A program made the translations under genes and the position numbers. Shown here piece after piece: positions 57,756 to 64,000 of a stretch of DNA of 64,000 nt. The stretch is from Actinomadura sp. NAK00032. GTDB taxonomy: Bacteria; Actinomycetota; Actinomycetes; Streptosporangiales; Streptosporangiaceae. The DNA lies in assembly GCF_013364275.1 (NCBI RefSeq), contig NZ_CP054932.1, forward strand, positions 4,774,001-4,838,000. The letters are read 5' to 3'. Position 1 is the stretch's first letter. Each line of letters begins with the position of its first letter. The notes below the pieces were generated by a model that made no database searches, was not told the origin of the DNA, and saw only the letters and a program-made list of their open reading frames with translations.

Positions 57756-59246
57756 TCACGCCACGTCGGCGGACTCCTGGCCGTCGAGCCAGCCGAGGAT
57801 GCCCTCGACGGCGTCCCGGCAGCCGCCGCAGCCGGTGCCGGCGCGGGTCGCGCGGGCGACGCCGGCGGCGGTGCGGGCGCCGGACTGCCAGCAGGCGCGG
57901 ATCTCCCCCTTGCTGACGTTGTTGCAGTGGCAGACGGTGGCGGCGTCCGGCATCCGCACCGGCGACTCGGCCTCCGCCGCCGCGGACATGCCGGGGAACA
58001 GCAGCCCGAGGCGCTCGGCGGGCAGCGGCGCGGCGCGGTCGTAGAGCCGGGTGAGGGTGCCGGCGGCGGAGGTCTCGCCGAGCAGGATCGCGCCGATCAG
58101 CCGGCCGTCCCGGATCACCGCCTTCTTGTAGGTGCCGCGGGCGGCGTCGGTGAACCGGACGACCTCCACGTCCTCGTCGTCGTCGCCGAAGTGGGTCTCC
58201 CCCATCGAGGCCAGTTCGATCCCGGCGGCCTTCAGCCGGGTGATCTGCCGGGCGCCGGTGAAGCGGGCGGCCGGGTCGGTGCCGGCGAGCAGCCCGGCGA
58301 GCACCCCGGCCTGCTCCCAGGCGGGCGCGACCAGCCCGTACACCTCGTCGCGGTGCTCGGCGCACTCGCCGATGGCGCGGACGGACGGGTCGGTGACCGA
58401 GCGCAGCTCGTCGTCCACGAGCACGGCGCGGCCGACCGCGAGCCCGGCGCCGCGGGCGAGGCCCACCTCGGGCCGCACCCCGCAGGACAGGATGACCAGG
58501 TCGGCGGCGAGGACCTCGGTACCGCCGCCGGGCCGGGCCAGCTCGACCCCGGTGACGGCGCCGCCGGCGGTGCGCAGGCCCGTGACGTCGGCCTGCAGCC
58601 GCGTCCCGATGCCGAGCGCGGCGAGGGTCCGCGCCAGGACCCTCCCGGCGGCGGGGTCGAGCTGGCGCTCCATGAGGTGCCCGGCCAGGTGCAGGACGGT
58701 GACCTCCAGGCCCCGGCCGGCCAGGCCGCGCGCGGCCTCGATGCCGAGCAGGCCGCCGCCGACGACGACCGCGCGGCGCGCCGCGGCGGCCAGCTCGGTG
58801 ATGCGGCGGCAGTCGTCCAGCGTGCGGAACACCTGCGCGCCCTCGGGCAGCCCGTCGCGCAGGCCCGGCATCGGCGGGATGAACGCGGTGCTGCCGGTCG
58901 CGAGGACCAGCGTCCCGTAGCGGGTGGCGGTGCCGTCGGAGGCGTGCACGGTCTTCGCGGCGCGGTCGACGCGGGTGACCTCGACGCCGAGCCGGGCGTC
59001 GACGCCGTGGGCGGCGTACCAGGCGGCGTCGACCAGGCCGATGTGGTCGGGCCGCGTCACCCCGGCGAGGACGTTCGACAGCAGCACCCGGTTGTAGGGG
59101 GCCTGCGTCTCGGCGCCGAACACGGTGATCGGGACGGCGGCGTCGCGGGCGCGCAGCTCCCCGACGAGCCGGGACCCGGCCATCCCGTTGCCGACCACGA
59201 CGACGCGGCCGCCGTCCCCGGCCCGCGCGGTTCCCGCGCCGGTCAT
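57756..59246 (-). CDS. FAD-dependent reductase with BFD-type [2Fe-2S] domain (NasB/NirB-like)
   Basis: A 496-residue electron-transfer protein. It has the FAD motif VVVVGNGMAGSRLVGELRARDAAVPITVFG, the NAD motif AVVVGGGLLGIEAARGLAGRGLEVTVLH, DLVILSCGVRPEVGLARGAGL, and a C-terminal BFD cluster domain with CHCNN and TGCGGC. It corresponds to the N-terminal half of NirB and to NasB, the electron-transfer subunit of assimilatory nitrate reductase. ATG 59246 overlaps the nirB stop, so the two are translated together. The catalytic nitrate reductase subunit NasC is not next to it; an MFS drug exporter is. Confidence 0.9.
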   Translation of the reverse strand: MTGAGTARAGDGGRVVVVGNGMAGSRLVGELRARDAAVPITVFGAETQAPYNRVLLSNVLAGVTRPDHIGLVDAAWYAAHGVDARLGVEVTRVDRAAKTVHASDGTATRYGTLVLATGSTAFIPPMPGLRDGLPEGAQVFRTLDDCRRITELAAAARRAVVVGGGLLGIEAARGLAGRGLEVTVLHLAGHLMERQLDPAAGRVLARTLAALGIGTRLQADVTGLRTAGGAVTGVELARPGGGTEVLAADLVILSCGVRPEVGLARGAGLAVGRAVLVDDELRSVTDPSVRAIGECAEHRDEVYGLVAPAWEQAGVLAGLLAGTDPAARFTGARQITRLKAAGIELASMGETHFGDDDEDVEVVRFTDAARGTYKKAVIRDGRLIGAILLGETSAAGTLTRLYDRAAPLPAERLGLLFPGMSAAAEAESPVRMPDAATVCHCNNVSKGEIRACWQSGARTAAGVARATRAGTGCGGCRDAVEGILGWLDGQESADVA

Positions 59247-61756
59247 CGCTTCACCTCCAGCGGGAGCGGCTTGATCTGGTCGCGCTCGACCTCGAAGGCG
59301 ATGCTCGGGTCGGGGGTGCGCGGGGCGTTGACGAAGGACACGAACCGGCGGAGCCGCTCGGGGTCGTCGAGGGTGCCGCGCCATTCGTCGGTGTAGGACG
59401 CGACGTGGCGCTCCATCGCGGCGTCGAGTTCGGCGCAGATGCCGAGCCGGTCGTCCACGATGACCTCGCGGAGGTAGTCCAGGCCGCCGTCCAGGGACTC
59501 CAGCCAGGTCGCGGTGCGCTGCAGCCGGTCGGCGGTGCGGATGTAGAACATCAGGAACCGGTCGATGCAGCGGAGCAGCTCCGCGTCGGTGAGGTCGGTG
59601 GCGAACAGGTCGGCGTGGCGGGGCCGCATGCCGCCGTTCCCGGCGAGGTAGAGGTTCCAGCCGTTCTCGGTGGCGATGACGCCGAAGTCCTTGCTCTGCG
59701 CCTCGGCGCACTCGCGGGCGCAGCCCGACACCGCCGACTTCAGCTTGTGCGGGGCGCGCAGGCCCCGGTACCGCAGTTCGAGGCGGATCGCCATGGCCGC
59801 CGAGTCCTGGACGCCGTACCGGCACCAGGTGGACCCGACGCACGACTTCACCGTCCGCAGCGCCTTGCCGTAGGCGTGGCCGGACTCGAACCCGGCGTCG
59901 ACGAGCCGCCGCCAGATCTCGGGGAGCTGCTCGACGCGGGCGCCGAACAGGTCGATCCGCTGCCCGCCGGTGATCTTGGTGTAGAGGCCGAAGTCGCGGG
60001 CGACCTCGCCGATCACGATGAGCTTGTCGGGGGTGATCTCGCCGCCGGGGACGCGCGGCACGACCGAGTAGGTGCCGTTCTTCTGCAGGTTGGCCAGGAA
60101 GTGGTCGTTGGTGTCCTGCAGCGCGGCCTGCTCGCCCTCCAGGATGTGGCCGTTGCCGAGGCTGGCGAGGATGGACGCGACGGCGGGCTTGCAGATGTCG
60201 CAGCCCCGGCCCGTCCCGTGCTCCTCCACGAGCTGGGTGAAGCTGGCGACCCGCCCGGCGCGGACGATGTCGAACAGCTCGGCGCGGCTGTAGGCGAAGT
60301 GCTCGCAGATCGCCCGGCTGACCTCGATCCCGGCGGCGGTCAGCTCGGCGTCCAGGATGCGCTTGACCAGCGGGACGCAGCTGCCGCAGCTCGTCCCGGC
60401 GCGGGTGCGGTCCTTGACGCCGGGCACGTCGGTCAGGGAGTGCTCGGAGATCGCGCAGCGGATGCCCTCGGCGGTGACGTTGTTGCAGGAGCAGATGACG
60501 GCCGCGCCGGGCAGGTCGCCGCCGGCGGTCTCGGTCCCGCCGAACAGCAGCTGCTCGGGCGCGCCCGGCAGGCTCCCGCCGACGAGGGCGCGCAGCGTGC
60601 CGTAGGACTCGGCGTCGCCGACGAGGACGCCGCCGAGCAGGGTCTGCGCGTCGTCGCTGACGACGAGCTTCTTGTAGACCCCGGCGACGGGGTCGGTGTA
60701 GGTGACGCCGAGCGCGCCCCGCTCCGGCCCGGCCGACGGGTCGCCGAAGCCGGCGACGTCGACGCCCATCAGCTTCAGCTTCGTCGACATGTCGGCGCCC
60801 TCGAACACGGCGGTGCTCGCGTCCGACAGGAGCCGGTCGGCGACGACCTCGGCCATCGAGAAGCACGGCCCGACCAGCCCGTAGACGGTGCCGCCGGCCG
60901 CGCCGCCCACCAGCGCGCACTCGCCGATCGCCCAGATGGCGGGGTCCTCGGTGCGGCACGCCGCGTCCACCGCGACGCCGCCGCGCTCCCCCACCGGAAG
61001 GCCGCAGCCGCGGGCGAGCTCGTCGCGCGGCCGGATGCCGGCGGAGAACACCACGACCTCCGCCTCGACCTCGGTGCCGTCGTCGAGGACGACGCGGCGG
61101 ACGGCGCCGTCCTCCCCCGGCTCCAGCGCGCGGATGGGCACGCCCGTGCGGACGCTCAGGCCGAGGCCCTCGATGTGGCGGCGCAGCATCGCGCCGCCGC
61201 CCTCGTCGAGCTGGCGCGGCATCAGCCACGGCGCGACCTCCACCACCCCGGCGCGCAGCCCGAGGCCCTGCAGGGCGCGGGCCGCCTCCAGGCCGAGCAG
61301 GCCGCCGCCGATGACGGCGCCGGTGCCCCTGCCCCGCGCGTAGGCGCGGATCGCGTCGAGGTCGTCGATCGTGCGGTACACGAACACGCCGGGCAGGTCC
61401 GCGCCGTCGACCGGCGGCACGAACGGCGCCGACCCGGTGGCCAGGACGAGCGCGTCGTAGGGGACGGCGTCCCCGGCCGAGGTCGCGACGGTGCGGGCGG
61501 CGCGGTCGATCGCGGTGACGCGCTCGCCGGTGCGGACGGCGACCTCGCCGCCGTGCCGCGGGTAGGCGAGGTCGGCGCCCTCCAGGTACGTCGTCAGCGC
61601 GACCCGGTCGTAGGCGGTCCGGGGCTCCTCGCCGATGACGGTGATGGTCCAGGTCCCGGCGGCGTCGCGTGCGCGCAGGGCCTCTACGAGGCGGTGCGCG
61701 GCCGGCCCGTGCCCGGCCACGACCAGCCGCCTGTCCGGTGTGCTGTCGGCTCCCAT
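59243..61756 (-). CDS. nirB: Assimilatory nitrite reductase large subunit
   Basis: An 837-residue NirB. The FAD/NAD part has VVAGHGPAAHRLVEALRAR and AVIGGGLLGLEAARALQGL; a BFD [2Fe-2S] domain follows (CSCNNVT and TSCGSC), then the siroheme and 4Fe-4S reductase domain with cysteines in KSCVGSTWCRYGVQ and SGCARECAEAQSKDFG. It reduces nitrite to ammonium with NAD(P)H in the cytoplasm. ATG 61756 is chosen because the FAD motif follows about ten residues later. The small subunit gene nirD, usually next, is missing. A GlnR-like box lies about 47 bases upstream. Confidence 0.95.
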   Translation of the reverse strand: MGADSTPDRRLVVAGHGPAAHRLVEALRARDAAGTWTITVIGEEPRTAYDRVALTTYLEGADLAYPRHGGEVAVRTGERVTAIDRAARTVATSAGDAVPYDALVLATGSAPFVPPVDGADLPGVFVYRTIDDLDAIRAYARGRGTGAVIGGGLLGLEAARALQGLGLRAGVVEVAPWLMPRQLDEGGGAMLRRHIEGLGLSVRTGVPIRALEPGEDGAVRRVVLDDGTEVEAEVVVFSAGIRPRDELARGCGLPVGERGGVAVDAACRTEDPAIWAIGECALVGGAAGGTVYGLVGPCFSMAEVVADRLLSDASTAVFEGADMSTKLKLMGVDVAGFGDPSAGPERGALGVTYTDPVAGVYKKLVVSDDAQTLLGGVLVGDAESYGTLRALVGGSLPGAPEQLLFGGTETAGGDLPGAAVICSCNNVTAEGIRCAISEHSLTDVPGVKDRTRAGTSCGSCVPLVKRILDAELTAAGIEVSRAICEHFAYSRAELFDIVRAGRVASFTQLVEEHGTGRGCDICKPAVASILASLGNGHILEGEQAALQDTNDHFLANLQKNGTYSVVPRVPGGEITPDKLIVIGEVARDFGLYTKITGGQRIDLFGARVEQLPEIWRRLVDAGFESGHAYGKALRTVKSCVGSTWCRYGVQDSAAMAIRLELRYRGLRAPHKLKSAVSGCARECAEAQSKDFGVIATENGWNLYLAGNGGMRPRHADLFATDLTDAELLRCIDRFLMFYIRTADRLQRTATWLESLDGGLDYLREVIVDDRLGICAELDAAMERHVASYTDEWRGTLDDPERLRRFVSFVNAPRTPDPSIAFEVERDQIKPLPLEVKR

Positions 61757-61802
61757 GAACCCCGATGCTCGGCGGCCCGTATTTCCCGGAGGGATCACCG
61801 GT

Positions 61803-61818
61803 GTCACCCGCGCGTTAA
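61803..61818 (-). promoter_or_regulatory. GlnR-like box upstream of nirB
   Basis: On the minus strand TTAAC, six bases, then GTGAC fits the spaced pentamer pattern of GlnR boxes (GTNAC-N6-GTNAC). A third, weaker pentamer (GATCC) follows after six more bases. In actinomycetes GlnR activates nirB during nitrogen limitation, so gene and motif agree. Confidence 0.5.
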
Positions 61819-61886
61819 CTGGAGCTCACCTCGCCCGGGCCCGGCGGTTCGGCGCGTTCCTGCCGGGCGCCGGCGGCGTCCGCGCC

Positions 61887-62201
61887 CACCGCTTCACCCA
61901 GCGCATACCGGAGACGAAGCCGGCCGGGGAGCTGCCCGCCGTCCCGCCCGAGCTGCTCGGCCGTCCCGAGGGTGGCCCGGCCGTGCCGGTGGACCGCTAC
62001 TACGAGGCCGAGGGGACGTTCTGGGCGGACCCGCGGACGGGCGCGCCGATCGACCAGCGGCAGCACGTCCTGTCGACGCTGCGCCCCAGGCAGGGCCCGG
62101 GCGCGGGAGTCCTGCTCGCCGCGGCTGGGCTGCCGCTCACCGCGCGCGGCCGCCGCTCACCCGCCGCACGGCCGCCCGTTAGGCCCCGGATGGGCGGGTA
62201 G
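61887..62201 (+). pseudogene. Remnant of a DUF3068 (PorA-like) protein
   Basis: The open frame ending at TAG 62199-62201 contains HRFTQRIPETKPAGELPAVP, then VPVDRYYEAEGTFWADPRTGAPIDQRQHVL. This matches the outer-domain pattern of DUF3068 proteins (PxT, ADRYYSxTRTxWVEPRTG). Whole proteins have about 300-350 residues with N- and C-terminal membrane helices; here only some 65 residues are recognisable, without either helix, and the tail is arginine/proline filler. The upstream part overlaps the nirB control region. It is probably decayed, although a short expressed peptide cannot be excluded. Confidence 0.6.
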
Positions 62202-62247
62202 GACGCACGGACAGGCCAGAACCGTCCGCGGAGAAGGGGGTATCGCG

Positions 62248-62622
62248 ATGGGCGAGTCGCAGCACCGTCCCGTGCGGGGCGAGCACCGCTACGAGCAGGA
62301 GGTCGGCTCGGCGCGCGAGCACGAGGAGCGGCCCGGCAAGAGCCTGGTCACCACCGACCACGAGGCCATCCGCCACTGGGCGGAGGAGCGCGGCGCGGAG
62401 CCGTCGACCGTGCCGGGCAGCGACTACGGCGGCCGGCCGGGCCGGCTGCTGTTCGACTTCCCCGGCTACGGCGGCGAGAACCTGGAGCACATCTCCTGGG
62501 ACGACTGGTTCCTCACGTTCGACGAGCGGGAGCTGAACTTCATCTACCAGGAGCACAAGAAGGACGGCTCGCAGAGCAACTTCTTCCAGCTGGAGAACCC
62601 GCACACCGGCGACGGCGGCTGA
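62248..62622 (+). CDS. Conserved actinobacterial hypothetical protein
   Basis: A 124-residue soluble protein behind GAGAAGGGGG. After a charged variable N-terminus (1-30) comes SLVTTDHEAIRHWAEERGAEPSTVPGSDYGGRPGRLLFDFPGYGGENLEHISWDDWFLTFDERELNFIYQEHKKDGSQSNFFQLENP. I recognise this as a small family widespread in actinomycetes and other bacteria. It is sometimes labelled 1,4-alpha-glucan branching enzyme without support in the sequence: there is no glycosidase fold at this length. The conserved aromatic/acidic end suggests a binding role. Function unknown. Confidence 0.85.
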   Translation: MGESQHRPVRGEHRYEQEVGSAREHEERPGKSLVTTDHEAIRHWAEERGAEPSTVPGSDYGGRPGRLLFDFPGYGGENLEHISWDDWFLTFDERELNFIYQEHKKDGSQSNFFQLENPHTGDGG

Positions 62623-62650
62623 CCGGCCGCCGCTCCTCCGCCCCGGGGCC

Positions 62651-63919
62651 TCAGGCGGGGGCGAGGACGAGCGTCGCGTCGTGCCCGCCGAACCCGAACG
62701 AGTTCGACAGCGCGGGCGCGGCGGGCGCGATCGCCCGCGGCTCGCCGTGCACGACGTCGACCAGCGCGGTCTCGGCGTCGGGGGCGGCGAAGTTGGCGGT
62801 GGGCGGGACGAGCCCGTCCGCCGCGCTCAGCAGCGCCACCATCGCCTGCAGGGCGCCGCCGGCGCCGAGGACGTGCCCGGTGACGCCCTTGGTGGCGGTG
62901 ACGGGCGGGGTGCGGCCGCCGAAGCAGCGGTCGATCGCGCGGGCCTCGGCGCCGTCGTTGCCGCGGGTGCCGGTGGCGTGCGCGCTGATGTGCCCGACGC
63001 GGGAGGCGGCGAGCCCGGCGTCGGCGAGCGCGGCGGCCATGCACCGGGCGGCGACGGCGCCGTCCGGGCGGGGCCGCACGAGGTGCGCGGCGTCGGCGGC
63101 GCACCCGTACCCGGCGACCTCCCCGTGGATGCGGGCGCCGCGCGCGGCGGCGCGGTCGGCGCGCTCCAGCACCAGGAACGCGGCGGCCTCCCCGACGACG
63201 AACCCGTCGCGGCCGGCGTCGAAGGGGCGGCCGGCGGTGTGCGGGGCGGGGTCGCGGCGGGCGAGGGCGCCGATGCGCGCGAACGCGGCCATCGCGAACG
63301 GGGTGAGGATCGCGTCGACGCCGCCGGCGACGGCGGCGTCGATCCGGCCGGCGCGGATGGCGAGGACGGCCTCGCCGATCGCGGTGGCGCCGCTGGCGCA
63401 GCCGGTGGAGAAGGTGAGGCAGGGCCCCTGGCAGCCGTGCCGGATGGACACGTTCGCGGCGACGGCGTTCGGCATGATCCTCGGGACGGCGGGGACGGGG
63501 ACGCGGTCGAGGGTTCCGGCGTGCTCGTGGCCGCCGAGCGCGACGGTGGCGGCGAGCCCGGCGGCGGCGGTCCCCACGTAGACGGCGCGGCGGGCCGGGT
63601 CTGCGTGAAGGCCGCCGCCGGGGCCGGACCCGGCGTCGGCGACGGCGTCGTCGGCGGCGGCCACGCCGAGCTTGGTCATCCGGTCGAGGCGGCGGCGCTC
63701 GGGCCGGGTGAAGTAGCGGTCCTCGTCCAGCGGCCGGGCGGGGCAGCCGAACGACACCGCGGTCCCGGCCTCCAGCAGCTCGGGGACGTGGACGGCCTGC
63801 GACTTGCCCGCCAGGACGGTCGCGAGCACCTCCGCGGGCGTGCCGCCGGCGGGGCTCTTCACCCCGAACCCGGTCACCACGACGCGGGGCGTCCCGTCGG
63901 GGCGCTGCTCAGCGGTCAT
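62651..63919 (-). CDS. Beta-ketoacyl-ACP synthase (KAS II type)
   Basis: A 422-residue thiolase-fold condensing enzyme. It has VVVTGFGVKSPAGGTPAEV, the active-site Cys in LTFSTGCASGATAIGEAV, and histidines in GHISAHATGTRGND and ATKGVTGHVLGAGGALQAM, so the CHH triad is complete. It extends acyl-ACP with malonyl-ACP. No acyl carrier protein or reductase is adjacent within the window. It may belong to a specialised fatty-acid or polyketide locus continuing past the right edge; upstream bases 63920-64000 show no gene. Confidence 0.93.
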   Translation of the reverse strand: MTAEQRPDGTPRVVVTGFGVKSPAGGTPAEVLATVLAGKSQAVHVPELLEAGTAVSFGCPARPLDEDRYFTRPERRRLDRMTKLGVAAADDAVADAGSGPGGGLHADPARRAVYVGTAAAGLAATVALGGHEHAGTLDRVPVPAVPRIMPNAVAANVSIRHGCQGPCLTFSTGCASGATAIGEAVLAIRAGRIDAAVAGGVDAILTPFAMAAFARIGALARRDPAPHTAGRPFDAGRDGFVVGEAAAFLVLERADRAAARGARIHGEVAGYGCAADAAHLVRPRPDGAVAARCMAAALADAGLAASRVGHISAHATGTRGNDGAEARAIDRCFGGRTPPVTATKGVTGHVLGAGGALQAMVALLSAADGLVPPTANFAAPDAETALVDVVHGEPRAIAPAAPALSNSFGFGGHDATLVLAPA

Positions 63920-64000
63920 CCGTCACCTCGCGGTCCGGGGGTTTCCCGCAGGGGCGCGGGGCTCCGGAAAGCTAGCGCGGCGGCGCACGCGGGAACTTGC

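Overview
The window is a very GC-rich actinomycete chromosome segment. Many genes start with GTG, and RbpA, FxsA, separate Ppm1 and Lnt enzymes, DUF574, DUF1707, DUF2252, DUF3068 and F420/LLM proteins all point to Actinobacteria. A Streptosporangiales-type genome (for example Actinomadura-like) is my best guess, with low confidence at that level. Genes are dense and mostly in short overlapping operons (ATGA/GTGA junctions). I see no tRNA, rRNA, insertion sequence, phage or CRISPR.

Layout. 1-6.5 kb: the end of a TrmH-like RNA methyltransferase, a DksA-type zinc protein, a short MreB-like ATPase, an MFS transporter joined in frame to a SAM methyltransferase behind a possible leader-peptide attenuator, an EF-hand protein, a glycerophosphodiesterase, a P-loop protein and a dipeptidase. 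6.7-8.8 kb: an orphan Phd/YefM antitoxin, a clpP pair, and rbpA behind a sequence that fits the SigR consensus exactly. 8.9-13.8 kb: a two-component system divergent from an ABC-2 exporter; one permease carries an inserted lectin-like domain. 13.9-17 kb: fxsA, ppm1, lnt.

17.5-28.7 kb holds five enzymes of the aminomutase route of lysine degradation in two blocks: kamD-kamE-kal, and kdd divergent from kamA. Between them lie DUF4239, proline-rich, DUF574, PP2C/GAF and DUF2252 genes. The cleavage enzyme Kce, which joins Kdd to Kal, is not in the window. 28.8-33.1 kb: a cytochrome P450, DUF3616, an acyl-CoA dehydrogenase and an FHA protein.

33.2-39.9 kb is a sugar-use operon: ROK regulator, binding protein, two permeases, GH4 glycosidase and BadF-type kinase. 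40-48.8 kb holds an LLM oxidoreductase, an Lrp regulator and a second sugar system. In that system a LacI regulator with two operators faces an MsiK-like ATPase, which converges on an operon of ATPase, binding protein and two permeases. One of those permeases carries an extracellular Cna-B-like insert.

49-55.6 kb: an M24 peptidase, a FEN-like exonuclease, a Crp/Fnr regulator, an RNB nuclease, a heme oxygenase with a DUF2470 partner, and an amidohydrolase. 55.6-57.8 kb: a TetR regulator with an MFS drug exporter whose promoter is covered by two strong inverted repeats. 57.8-61.8 kb: nirB and a NasB-like FAD/2Fe-2S reductase, without nirD or nasC, behind a GlnR-like box. The window ends with a DUF3068 remnant, a conserved small protein and a ketoacyl-ACP synthase. 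A recurring theme is a -10 hexamer 6-8 bases before the start codon, the geometry of leaderless mRNAs.
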